Part shown: positions 41,859-50,365 of the stretch, in pieces
Layout: each line of letters starts with the position of its first letter
How positions within the stretch are numbered: the first letter of the stretch is position 1
NCBI RefSeq assembly: GCF_021401085.1
Contig: NZ_JACBFP010000004.1
Location: 124,001-188,000 of the forward strand
Source of the DNA: Chryseobacterium sp. R2A-55
GTDB taxonomy: Bacteria > Bacteroidota > Bacteroidia > Flavobacteriales > Weeksellaceae
Reading direction: 5' to 3'
Length of the DNA stretch: 64,000 nt
Notes under the pieces: model-generated
The model's input: only the letters and a program-made list of their open reading frames with translations
Database searches by the model: none
What the model was told of the DNA's origin: nothing
Position numbers and translations under genes: made by a program

Positions 41859-43016
41859 ATGCTGAAAAGAGTAGTACTTGTATTAGGTTTTTTATCGACA
41901 TTTTCTATCGCAAACGCACAGCATGAAACGGCTGAAGCACCTGCAACACAGCAAGAAACTGAAGCCAAAGCGCCGATTTCTGAAAAAGAGAAATCAATGG
42001 AAGAAGTGAATGCATTCAAACAGCACCACGTTTTGGATGGACACAGTTTCACCATTTTGGCAAAGAAAAACGCAGACGGTACTGAAACTCCAATCGGTTT
42101 TCCGCTTCCGGTAATTTTTTATGATGAAGCAAACGGACTTCACACAATGATGAGTTCAGCTTTTCAGCCAACAACCGATGCGCACGGAAATAAATTCGAA
42201 ATTGTGGAAAGTAAAGGTGCAAAATACGCACTTTTCCATGAAAGAATTCTAAAAGCTAATCCCGATGGATCTTTAACTCTTGATGAACATCACCACGCAA
42301 CCAATGAAAAAGTATGGGATTTCTCAATCACGAAAAGTGTTCTGATGATTATCGTTACTGCACTTTTGATGTTTTGGATTTTTAGTTCTATGGCTAAAAA
42401 CTACAAAAAATCTTTAGTTCCATCAGGTCCCGGAAAATTATTGGAACCGATCGTTCTATTCATCAGAGACGATATCGCCAAACCAAACATCGGTCATAAT
42501 TATAAAAAATACATGAGTTATTTATTGACCGTGTTTTTCTTCATCCTGATTTTGAACTTATTTGGTTTGATGCCTTTCGGAATTAATGTTACCGGAAACA
42601 TCGCAATTACTTTCGCATTAGCGATTATCACTTTCTTCATCACGCAGTTTACTGCAAACAGGCATTACTGGCAACACATTTTCTGGATGCCGGGATTGCC
42701 CTGGCCAATGAAACTGATCATGATGCCGATTGAGGTGATCGGAATGTTCATCAAACCGTTCTCACTGTTGATTCGTCTCTTTGCGAACATGTCTGCAGGA
42801 CACTTAATTGTGATGAGTTTGATCGGACTGATCTACGTATTTAAAAATGTAATCGCCGGAGTTGCGTTCCCATTCCTTACTTTCGTATTGTATTTATTGG
42901 AAGTTTTGGTGGCATTCCTGCAAGCTTATATCTTCACAATGCTTTCCGCAGTGTATTTCGGAATGGCAAATGAAGAACACGGACACGAAGGAGAAGAAGG
43001 AGGATTGACTCATTAG
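41859..43016 (+). CDS. atpB: F0F1 ATP synthase subunit a
   Basis: 385 residues, about 110 longer than E. coli subunit a. A signal peptide (MLKRVVLVLGFLSTFSIANAQ) leads into a hydrophilic domain to about residue 155; the membrane part follows, with the essential arginine at R306 in LLIRLFANMSAGHLIVMSL. The C-terminus is short and histidine-rich. It forms the proton half-channels against the c-ring. First gene of atpB-E-F-H-A-G. Confidence 0.95.
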   Translation: MLKRVVLVLGFLSTFSIANAQHETAEAPATQQETEAKAPISEKEKSMEEVNAFKQHHVLDGHSFTILAKKNADGTETPIGFPLPVIFYDEANGLHTMMSSAFQPTTDAHGNKFEIVESKGAKYALFHERILKANPDGSLTLDEHHHATNEKVWDFSITKSVLMIIVTALLMFWIFSSMAKNYKKSLVPSGPGKLLEPIVLFIRDDIAKPNIGHNYKKYMSYLLTVFFFILILNLFGLMPFGINVTGNIAITFALAIITFFITQFTANRHYWQHIFWMPGLPWPMKLIMMPIEVIGMFIKPFSLLIRLFANMSAGHLIVMSLIGLIYVFKNVIAGVAFPFLTFVLYLLEVLVAFLQAYIFTMLSAVYFGMANEEHGHEGEEGGLTH

Positions 43017-43078
43017 CAGACAAGAGACACGAGTTAATCTCATAACAGAAACGAACTAATTTTTTAAAATTATATATT

Positions 43079-43273
43079 ATGGAAATGCCTAAAATCATTG
43101 GTGCAGGTTTAGTAGTAATCGGAACAGGTATCGGTATCGGAAAAATCGGTGCTGCTGCTTTGGAAGGTATGGCTAGACAACCTGAACAATTTGGTAAACT
43201 TCAAACTGCGATGTTGATCGCGGCAGCTCTTGTAGAAGGGGTTGCGTTTGCTGCATTATTCGCTGTAAACTAA
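43079..43273 (+). CDS. atpE: F0F1 ATP synthase subunit c
   Basis: 64 residues, two helices joined by the polar loop ARQPEQ. Helix 1 has the packing series GTGIGIGKIGAAALEG, and helix 2 carries the ion-binding glutamate E53 (AALVEGVAFAAL). No Ser/Thr follows E53, as sodium-binding c subunits need, so it should use protons. Helix 1 starts almost at the N-terminus. A terminator-like hairpin follows the gene, before atpF. Confidence 0.96.
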   Translation: MEMPKIIGAGLVVIGTGIGIGKIGAAALEGMARQPEQFGKLQTAMLIAAALVEGVAFAALFAVN

Positions 43274-43287
43274 GAAGTGAAAAACTT

Positions 43288-43327
43288 TCATCTGCCGGGA
43301 ACGGTTGGTTACGGCAGATGATTTTTT
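43288..43327 (+). terminator. terminator-like hairpin between atpE and atpF
   Basis: Perfect 10-bp stem TCATCTGCCG/CGGCAGATGA with a 14-base loop followed directly by six Ts, 14 bases after the atpE stop. It has the form of an intrinsic terminator inside an operon, so it probably acts as an attenuator or 3' stabiliser. Confidence 0.8.
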
Positions 43328-43368
43328 AAAAAATTAAAAACAATTACAATATTTTATCATAACTCATT

Positions 43369-43866
43369 ATGGGATTATTAGAAAATTTTTCATCAGGTCT
43401 ATTCATCATCCAGTCGCTGATTTTCATCGTGCTTATCTTAGTTTTGAAAAAATTTGCTTGGAAACCTATCCTTGACGCTTTGAACGAAAGAGAAGTGACG
43501 ATTGTGGATTCTTTGAACCAGGCAAAATTAGCAAAGCAGGAAGTTCAGAATTTAAAGGCAGAAAACGAGAACATCATCCGCGAAGCCAAAGTGGAAAGAG
43601 ACAATATCTTGAAGGAAGCCAGAGAAATCAAGGAAAGAATTGTGGGTGAAGCTAAAGATGCTGCTAAAGCAGAAGGCGACAAAATGATTGAGCAGGCAAG
43701 GCAGTCCATCCAGGCTGAAAAATCTGCAGCAATGGCGGAGATCAAAAACCAAATCGGCGCACTTTCTGTAAACATCGCTGAGTCTATCTTGAAGCAAAAG
43801 CTAGACAACGATGGCGCGCAAAACGCTTTGGTGGAAAATATTCTTAACAAAACTAATCTGAACTGA
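43369..43866 (+). CDS. atpF: F0F1 ATP synthase subunit b
   Basis: 165 residues: one N-terminal membrane helix (SGLFIIQSLIFIVLILVLKK) and a long charged coiled coil (about 35-150), the peripheral stalk. It follows the hairpin after atpE and ends 2 bases before atpH. Confidence 0.95.
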   Translation: MGLLENFSSGLFIIQSLIFIVLILVLKKFAWKPILDALNEREVTIVDSLNQAKLAKQEVQNLKAENENIIREAKVERDNILKEAREIKERIVGEAKDAAKAEGDKMIEQARQSIQAEKSAAMAEIKNQIGALSVNIAESILKQKLDNDGAQNALVENILNKTNLN

Positions 43867-43868
43867 AA

Positions 43869-44408
43869 ATGCTTACAGGTAAAGTAGCAAAAAGATACGC
43901 TCAAGGTTTGCTTAATTTCACGCAGGAAACGGGAAACACCAATTCGGTTTTTACGGAAATGGGTGACGTTTTGAAAACCATTTCGGGTTCCAAGGAATTG
44001 CAGAATTTCTTCAATTCACCCATTATCGACGTGAAGAAAAAACTGGGTGTTGCAGTGGAGATTTTCAAAGGGTTTTCTCCTGTGACAAAGAATCTCATCC
44101 AGTTGGTCATCAAGCACGGAAGAGAAAGTCAATTGCAGCAGATTGCACAGGAATTCATCAACAAAGTGGAAGATATGAACGGTGTTCAGAGAATTACGCT
44201 GACTTCCGCCACAAAACTTTCCGGTGAAAACATCGATAACATACTTAAATCTACCTCTTTGGTGAATCACGACAATAAATTCGACGTGAAATCCATCATC
44301 AATCCTGAAATCTTGGGAGGTTATATCTTAAGAGTTGGCGATCAGCAAGTGGATGCTTCAGTAAGAACCAAACTGAACAAACTGAGAAAAGAATTTCAAT
44401 TAAATTAA
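43869..44408 (+). CDS. atpH: F0F1 ATP synthase subunit delta
   Basis: 179 residues, the OSCP/delta fold that joins the peripheral stalk to F1. The N-terminus KVAKRYAQGLLNFTQE and the C-terminal LGGYILRVGDQQVDASVRTK are characteristic. It begins 2 bases after atpF and ends 18 bases before atpA. Confidence 0.95.
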   Translation: MLTGKVAKRYAQGLLNFTQETGNTNSVFTEMGDVLKTISGSKELQNFFNSPIIDVKKKLGVAVEIFKGFSPVTKNLIQLVIKHGRESQLQQIAQEFINKVEDMNGVQRITLTSATKLSGENIDNILKSTSLVNHDNKFDVKSIINPEILGGYILRVGDQQVDASVRTKLNKLRKEFQLN

Positions 44409-44426
44409 GACAAAAACAACCATAAA

Positions 44427-46004
44427 ATGGCAGAAATAAATCCGGCAGAAGTATCTGCAATCCTTAAACAGCAGTTGGCAAACTTTGATACACAGACAAA
44501 TGTGGAAGAAGTGGGAACTGTTTTGACCATCGGTGATGGTATCGCTTTAGTGTACGGTTTAGAAAATGTTCAGTACGGTGAATTGGTGAAATTCCAGAGC
44601 GGTATTGAAGGAATCGTATTGAACCTGGCAGAAGACAACGTGGGAGTTGCCCTTCTTGGTGAATCAAAATTAGTGAAGGAAGGTGATACTGTAAACAGAA
44701 CCAACAGAATTTCCTCCATCAAAGTAGGAGAGGGAATGTTGGGAAGAGTAGTAGATACGCTCGGAAATCCAATCGACGGAAAAGGTCCAATCACAGGTGA
44801 TCTTTACGAAATGCCATTGGAAAGAAAAGCTCCGGGTGTAATTTTCCGTCAACCGGTAAATGAGCCGTTGCAAACAGGAATCGTGGCTATCGACTCCATG
44901 ATCCCAATCGGAAGAGGACAAAGAGAGTTGATCATCGGTGACCGTCAAACCGGGAAAACCACCGTTGCAATTGACACGATCCTTAACCAAAAAGAATTCT
45001 ACGATGCAGGCGAACCTGTATTCTGTATATATGTTGCTGTTGGACAAAAAGGTTCCACTGTAGCACAAATCGTTCAGACTTTGGCAGATAAAGGAGCTTT
45101 GGCATACACCGTAGTTGTTGCTGCAAACGCTTCTGACCCTTCACCAATGCAGGTTTATGCACCAATGGCAGGAGCTGCAATCGGTGAGTATTTCCGTGAT
45201 ACAGGAAGACCGGCTTTGATTATTTATGATGACTTGTCTAAACAGGCAGTTGCTTACCGAGAACTTTCTCTACTTTTGAGAAGACCACCGGGACGTGAAG
45301 CATATCCTGGAGACGTTTTCTACCTTCACTCAAGATTGTTGGAAAGAGCAGCAAAAGTAATTGCGGACGACACGATCGCTTCTCAAATGAACGATTTGCC
45401 AGAATCTCTAAGACCTTTGGTTAAAGGTGGTGGATCCTTAACTGCACTTCCGATCATTGAAACCCAAGCGGGGGACGTTTCTGCATATATTCCAACGAAC
45501 GTAATTTCTATTACAGACGGACAGATCTTCCTGGAATCCGACTTGTTCAACTCCGGAGTTCGTCCTGCAATCAACGTGGGGATCTCTGTTTCTCGTGTTG
45601 GAGGAAATGCACAGATTAAATCCATGAAAAAAGTTTCTGGTACATTGAAACTTGACCAAGCACAATATAAAGAGTTAGAAGCTTTTGCCAAATTCGGCTC
45701 AGACCTAGATGCTTCTACACTTGCCGTTATTTCCAAAGGTGAGAAAAACGTTGAAATCCTGAAACAGCCGGTAAACTCTCCGCTTCGTGTGGAAGACCAG
45801 GTAGCGATGGTTTATGCTGGAACTGAAAACCTTTTGAGAAATGTGCCGGTTAAGAGGGTAAAAGAATTCATGAAAGAATACACGGAATTCTTGAAATCCA
45901 AGCACCCTGAAACTATGGCTGCAATCAAGTCCGGAAAAATTGACGGTTCGGTAACTGATGTATTAAAACAAGCAGCAACTGAATTAGCGTCAAAGTATAA
46001 TTAA
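44427..46004 (+). CDS. atpA: F0F1 ATP synthase subunit alpha
   Basis: 525 residues. Nucleotide-binding P-loop GDRQTGKT at 171-178, and the alpha signature region [14 protein letters not shown]. It forms the non-catalytic sites of F1. The partner beta subunit (atpD) is not in the window. A repeat-built stem-loop separates it from atpG. Confidence 0.97.
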   Translation: MAEINPAEVSAILKQQLANFDTQTNVEEVGTVLTIGDGIALVYGLENVQYGELVKFQSGIEGIVLNLAEDNVGVALLGESKLVKEGDTVNRTNRISSIKVGEGMLGRVVDTLGNPIDGKGPITGDLYEMPLERKAPGVIFRQPVNEPLQTGIVAIDSMIPIGRGQRELIIGDRQTGKTTVAIDTILNQKEFYDAGEPVFCIYVAVGQKGSTVAQIVQTLADKGALAYTVVVAANASDPSPMQVYAPMAGAAIGEYFRDTGRPALIIYDDLSKQAVAYRELSLLLRRPPGREAYPGDVFYLHSRLLERAAKVIADDTIASQMNDLPESLRPLVKGGGSLTALPIIETQAGDVSAYIPTNVISITDGQIFLESDLFNSGVRPAINVGISVSRVGGNAQIKSMKKVSGTLKLDQAQYKELEAFAKFGSDLDASTLAVISKGEKNVEILKQPVNSPLRVEDQVAMVYAGTENLLRNVPVKRVKEFMKEYTEFLKSKHPETMAAIKSGKIDGSVTDVLKQAATELASKYN

Positions 46005-46011
46005 AAATTTT

Positions 46012-46078
46012 GTTTGAGGTTTAAAGTTTCCATTTTTTCGTTGAGATTTTAAACCTTAAACTTCAAACCTTAAACTTT
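46012..46078 (+). repeat. stem-loop and 14-bp tandem repeat between atpA and atpG
   Basis: GTTTGAGGTTTAAAGTTT (46012-46029) pairs with AAACCTTAAACTTCAAAC (46051-46068): 18 positions, one mismatch and one G-T pair, 21-base loop. A direct repeat of AAACCTTAAACTT at 46051 and 46065 (period 14) overlaps the right arm. No coding potential. Confidence 0.75.
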
Positions 46079-46093
46079 GAACCAAATTTTATA

Positions 46094-46951
46094 ATGGCAA
46101 ATTTAAAGGAAATACGAGGAAGAATTACTTCGATCTCTTCTACAATGCAGATTACGAGCGCGATGAAAATGGTTTCGGCAGCGAAACTGAAGAGAGCGAC
46201 CGATGCCATTGTCATGTTGAGACCCTATTCCGAAAAGCTTCAGGAAATCATTGAAAACGTGAGTTCCACCACCGATTTGGAAGAGGTGGCAACTTATGCT
46301 GCAGAAAGAGAAGTGAAAAAAATTCTCTATATTGTGGTGACTTCAAACAAAGGACTTGCAGGAGCGTTCAACTCTTCTGTAATCAAAGAACTGAATCAAG
46401 CAATCGGAAATACCCAGCACGAAGTGGAGATTCTTTCGGTGGGTAAAAAAGTATTCGAAGCGGTAAAAAAGAACAGAACGGTTTACGATAACCAAAGTGC
46501 TATTTTTGATTCCATGAGTTTCGAAGCGGTTTCAAACTTTATGGAACACGTGATGAAGGATTATCGGGAAGGAAGATTCGACCAGGTTTTCGTGATTTAT
46601 AACAAATTCATCAATGCGGCAACGCAGGAAGTGAAAACCGAGCAGGTTCTACCGATTTCAATGGCTGAAAAAACCGAAAGTGCAAACACCGATTATATTT
46701 TCGAGCCGAATGCAAAAGAAATCCTGGATGTTTTGATTCCAAAATCCATTAAAACGCAGGTTTACAAATCCGTTTTGGATTCTATCGCATCGGAGCACGG
46801 TGCGAGAATGACCGCGATGCACAAAGCTACAGACAACGCTCAAACTCTGAAAAATGATCTTGTAATTTTCTACAACAAAGCTCGTCAAGCAGCGATTACC
46901 AATGAAATTTTGGAAATCGTGGGTGGAGCGGAAGCGTTGAAGAACTCGTAA
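46094..46951 (+). CDS. atpG: F0F1 ATP synthase subunit gamma
   Basis: 285 residues, the rotating central stalk. The N-terminal ANLKEIRGRITSISSTMQIT and C-terminal ARQAAITNEILEIVGGAEAL helices are typical of gamma. It is the last gene of the operon and is followed by a strong terminator; atpD and atpC do not follow. Confidence 0.96.
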   Translation: MANLKEIRGRITSISSTMQITSAMKMVSAAKLKRATDAIVMLRPYSEKLQEIIENVSSTTDLEEVATYAAEREVKKILYIVVTSNKGLAGAFNSSVIKELNQAIGNTQHEVEILSVGKKVFEAVKKNRTVYDNQSAIFDSMSFEAVSNFMEHVMKDYREGRFDQVFVIYNKFINAATQEVKTEQVLPISMAEKTESANTDYIFEPNAKEILDVLIPKSIKTQVYKSVLDSIASEHGARMTAMHKATDNAQTLKNDLVIFYNKARQAAITNEILEIVGGAEALKNS

Positions 46952-46971
46952 GAACTCGTTAAGAAATCTAT

Positions 46972-46998
46972 AAAAGCACCGGATTTTTCGGTGCTTTT
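46972..46998. terminator. bidirectional terminator at end of atp operon
   Basis: AAAAGCACCG/CGGTGCTTTT, 10-bp perfect stem with a 7-base loop. Its T-run runs into the stop codon of the convergent histidine kinase gene. Confidence 0.88.
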
Positions 46999-48879
46999 TT
47001 ATTGAGGGATTTTTAGCTGAACGAAAGTTCCCGTTGCTCGGTTCTGATCATCAACTAAATCAAGTATTTTAAGCGAGTATTCTTTGGCGTAAAAACTTTC
47101 GAGCCGACGCTCCGAAATAAGGATTCCTTGAGATTCTTTCCTACTGGGATTGGTGTTGTTGATTTCTTCAGATTTTTTTCTGCCAATTCCATTGTCTTGG
47201 ATTTCGATGGAGATTTTGGAATTAGATCTGGAAATTTTTATGTTGAGTTTTTTTTCGTCTTTTTTGATCGCTAAACCATGCCAAATTGCATTTTCCACGA
47301 AAACCTGTAGGAGAAATGCCGGTACTTTCACCGCTTCCGTGTTGATCGATTCATCAATCTCTATGGTGTAATCTATTGTTCCGCCGAATCTCATGTTTTC
47401 GATAGACAGATAGTTTTCCACATTTTCAAGTTCTTTTTTAAGTGTGGTTTCCTTTTGCTGAATTCCAGTTAAGACGTTGCGGAAAATTTTGGCAAATTTG
47501 TTCAAGTAATACACAGAATTTTCGGTGTCGTTTTTCACAATATAGGATTTAATGGAATTCAGGGCATTAAAGATAAAGTGCGGATTCATCTGAAGCCTGA
47601 TCAGGTCTTGCTCCATCAGCAGCATTTTTCTCTCTTGTCGCAATTGTTTCTGCCGGCTCATGAAGTAGTAAAATATGATTCCCATGATAATCACGATCAG
47701 CGAAACGTAGAAAATGAGCTTGGTGGAGTTCATTTTGATCATCATCTCTTCTTTCGCTTCTCTCAGTTCATTGATTTCGTTTTTTCGCTTTTCCAGTATA
47801 TATTTGTTTTTAAGTTCGTTGATGCTTTTAAACGTATTTTCGCTATTGAGCTTTTCTTTTTCCGTGGCAAAGATTTTATAGAATATCAATGCGGAATCTA
47901 CTTTATTTTCTTTCTGATAAAGTTTGGAAAGCAGTTCACAGGCGTCGATTGTGGAAGAAGTGAAGTTGTTTTTTTTAGAAATCTTCAATCCTTTCAAAAT
48001 CGTGGATTTTGCTTTGGATTTGTTCTGGAGCATAAAAAGCCAGCCTGTGTTAATGTAGGAGAGTGCGGTGTAAAAATCATCTTGGATCTCTTCAGATTCT
48101 TTGATGGTGGGCAAAATGTATTTTTCTGCTTCGGCCAATCTGCCTTGTTTCAGGTAGATACCTCCAATGCTATTGTTGCAAATAAGCTCACCTAATTTTG
48201 AATGGATCCTCTTATTGTAAAAAAGCGATTTTCGGTAGTTTTTCAGCGCGGTTTCCAAATCATTTTTCTTTTCGAAAATCCCACCAATATTTTGGTGATT
48301 GATGGCTAATCCCAATTGGTTGTTGATTTTTTCCTCTATTCCAAGTGATCTTCGGAAATATTCAAGGGCATCGTCTAGTTGGTTCATGGTGAGGTAAACA
48401 TTGCCCAAGCTGTTGCAAGAAATGGCAATATTTCTCAAAATTGTTTCGTTTGGATGTTTGACAGATTCGGCAAGCTCCAACGCTTTCTGATGATATTTTA
48501 TGGCAGGAATTATATCGTCCCTCCTTCTAAAAACGACACCCAGTAAGTTCTGACTGATAATGGTTTGTTCCACATTTTTAGTGTCTTCAGCAATTTCCAA
48601 TGCCTTTTGATGCAAGTCAAAAGCTCTGGAATAATTGGACTTATTTCGGTAGAAAACACCGAGTTTATTCAAAAAAAATGATTCGGCAGTTTTATTTTTA
48701 TTTTTCTGGCTTAATGACAAGAATCTCTGAAGGGAAATCGTGTCACCCGAAATTTTCTGGTAGGTACTGTCAAGGAAAGCATTGTCTGCTTTTAAATTGG
48801 CGGTAATATTCACGATATTCTGCTGCGAAGGAAGACAGGCAGGAATCAGAAAAAATATAGTGATGGCTAAAGCTCTCAT
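46999..48879 (-). CDS. TPR-containing LytS-type sensor histidine kinase
   Basis: 626 residues. A signal peptide, then about seven tetratricopeptide repeats (about 60-350) predicted periplasmic, one membrane helix (about 372-393), a short coiled coil and a His_kinase/HATPase module. The phosphorylated histidine is H434 in QMNPHFIFNALNSI, and the ATP site has NAIWHGL and DNGIGRKKSEEIN. It starts 10 bases after the LytTR regulator stop, hence one operon. The stimulus is unknown. Confidence 0.93.
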   Translation of the reverse strand: MRALAITIFFLIPACLPSQQNIVNITANLKADNAFLDSTYQKISGDTISLQRFLSLSQKNKNKTAESFFLNKLGVFYRNKSNYSRAFDLHQKALEIAEDTKNVEQTIISQNLLGVVFRRRDDIIPAIKYHQKALELAESVKHPNETILRNIAISCNSLGNVYLTMNQLDDALEYFRRSLGIEEKINNQLGLAINHQNIGGIFEKKNDLETALKNYRKSLFYNKRIHSKLGELICNNSIGGIYLKQGRLAEAEKYILPTIKESEEIQDDFYTALSYINTGWLFMLQNKSKAKSTILKGLKISKKNNFTSSTIDACELLSKLYQKENKVDSALIFYKIFATEKEKLNSENTFKSINELKNKYILEKRKNEINELREAKEEMMIKMNSTKLIFYVSLIVIIMGIIFYYFMSRQKQLRQERKMLLMEQDLIRLQMNPHFIFNALNSIKSYIVKNDTENSVYYLNKFAKIFRNVLTGIQQKETTLKKELENVENYLSIENMRFGGTIDYTIEIDESINTEAVKVPAFLLQVFVENAIWHGLAIKKDEKKLNIKISRSNSKISIEIQDNGIGRKKSEEINNTNPSRKESQGILISERRLESFYAKEYSLKILDLVDDQNRATGTFVQLKIPQ

Positions 48880-48889
48880 CCCAATGAAT

Positions 48890-49621
48890 TCAGAAATGAT
48901 CCAGAAAACTTGTTTTCTTCTGCCTGGAAACTGGAATTTTAATGTTGTTGCATAGAATTACGTGGGAATCGTTCTTCAAATATTCCAGGACCTTGTTCAT
49001 ATTGATAATGTAAGAGTGATGAATTCTAAAAAAATCGTCAGTGAGTTTTTCTTCCAATTGTTTTAAAGGTGTTGAAATAAGTATTTTCTTTCCGTTTTCC
49101 AAATAAATCGTAGAGTAATTACCATCACTTTCGCAGTAAATAATATCATCTGGTTGCAGGAACATCAATTTTCCATCTGTATTGATGATGATTTTTTTGT
49201 TACCTTCTTTTTCGGCCTTTCGATAAAGTTTTTCTTCAAAATAATTGATGAAAACATGTTCGTTTTTGAAGTTTTTAATTTTTTCAATGCACTGTCTCAC
49301 CGCTACAGAATCGGTTGGTTTTTGTAAAAAGTCGAGGCACTGCTTCTTGATCGCCGGTAATGCGTAATCTTGATAAGCGGTGGTAATAATTACGGCAAAA
49401 TCTCTTTTTGTGAAATTTTCCAAAAATTCGAAGCCGCTCATTTCGGGCATTTCAACATCCAGAAAAACGGCATCCACCTCATTTTTTTCTAAGAAAAGGA
49501 TCGCATCCGATGCGGCGTCAAATGTTGCGATAACGCGGATTTCGTCCTTAAAGTTTTCCAGTTCCCATTTTAGGCATTCCAGTGCGTCGCTCTCATCGTC
49601 TATTAAAATTGCAGTAATCAT
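48890..49621 (-). CDS. LytTR-family response regulator
   Basis: 243 residues. Receiver domain (1-120) with phospho-acceptor D55 in AVFLDVEMPEMSG, and a C-terminal LytTR DNA-binding domain (about 140-243). It is the partner of the downstream TPR kinase. A TAACTTTG box lies 16 bases before the ATG. It faces away from a T9SS secreted gene pair that it might control (inference). Confidence 0.94.
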   Translation of the reverse strand: MITAILIDDESDALECLKWELENFKDEIRVIATFDAASDAILFLEKNEVDAVFLDVEMPEMSGFEFLENFTKRDFAVIITTAYQDYALPAIKKQCLDFLQKPTDSVAVRQCIEKIKNFKNEHVFINYFEEKLYRKAEKEGNKKIIINTDGKLMFLQPDDIIYCESDGNYSTIYLENGKKILISTPLKQLEEKLTDDFFRIHHSYIINMNKVLEYLKNDSHVILCNNIKIPVSRQKKTSFLDHF

Positions 49622-49637
49622 TGACTTAGTTTTTAGT

Positions 49638-49645
49638 CAAAGTTA
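49638..49645 (-). promoter_or_regulatory. predicted -7 box for the two-component operon (TAACTTTG)
   Basis: TAnnTTTG match on the minus strand, 16 bases upstream of ATG 49621. Confidence 0.4.
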
Positions 49646-49853
49646 TACATTAATTACGGAAAATTAATTAAAATATTTAGGCTGGGTTCAGCAGAATCGT
49701 TGCTTTATGCAGATTTTTTGCTGATGAGAAAGTTTTTCACTCCATTTATACAGAATTTCGGGCCAAATGTACAAAGCAAGTTGTGAAAAAATTATTTTAT
49801 TGAGAATTTTGGAGACGTAATACTAATAACCATTTTTTCCAAAAACAACAGTT

Positions 49854-50324
49854 ATGAAAATTTTTCTTCTTGTTTTCTCCGCAGCTGGTTTATGCATTTG
49901 CAATGCACAAACATCAGTGAATAATTCAGGCGGCGATGTTTCCGCAGGTAGCGGAAGCGTCAGTTATTCGATAGGGCAGGTTTTCCAAGAAACCGTTTCT
50001 GCTGGTGGGAACTCCATTATTCAGGGGGTACAGCAACCGTATGAAATTACATTACTCGGGGTGGATGATTTTGCCAATGTTACCCTTGAAATGAAGGTGT
50101 ACCCCAATCCAACCACTTCTATATTACTCTTGAATTTCCCTGGTTTTTCTAGGGATAATCCCTCATATGAGCTTTTTGATGCCTCGGGAAAGTCAGTTCA
50201 AAATGCTAAGATCCAAAGCAAAGAGACCACAATCGATATGATTCAAAACCCATCCGGAATGTATATTCTGAGAGTCTCATCCGGAAATAATGTGTTGAAA
50301 ACATTTAAAATTATCAAGAAGTAA
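49854..50324 (+). CDS. small T9SS type A sorting-domain protein
   Basis: 156 residues. Signal peptide (MKIFLLVFSAAGLCICNAQ), a short glycine/serine-rich segment (SGGDVSAGSGSVSYSIGQVF) and a T9SS tail (about 75-156: VYPNPTTSILLLNF to NNVLKTFKIIKK). Almost no room remains for a catalytic domain, so it is probably structural or an anchor. It is 41 bases upstream of the 638-residue secreted protein, so the two are likely co-transcribed. Confidence 0.85.
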   Translation: MKIFLLVFSAAGLCICNAQTSVNNSGGDVSAGSGSVSYSIGQVFQETVSAGGNSIIQGVQQPYEITLLGVDDFANVTLEMKVYPNPTTSILLLNFPGFSRDNPSYELFDASGKSVQNAKIQSKETTIDMIQNPSGMYILRVSSGNNVLKTFKIIKK

Positions 50325-50365
50325 AGTCAGTCAGTATCTCGAATTCAAAATAAAAATTAATAACC

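Noticed and set aside
47578-48195. 205-codon plus-strand frame inside the histidine kinase gene
   Set aside because: Very Phe-rich, antisense to the TPR and kinase motifs.
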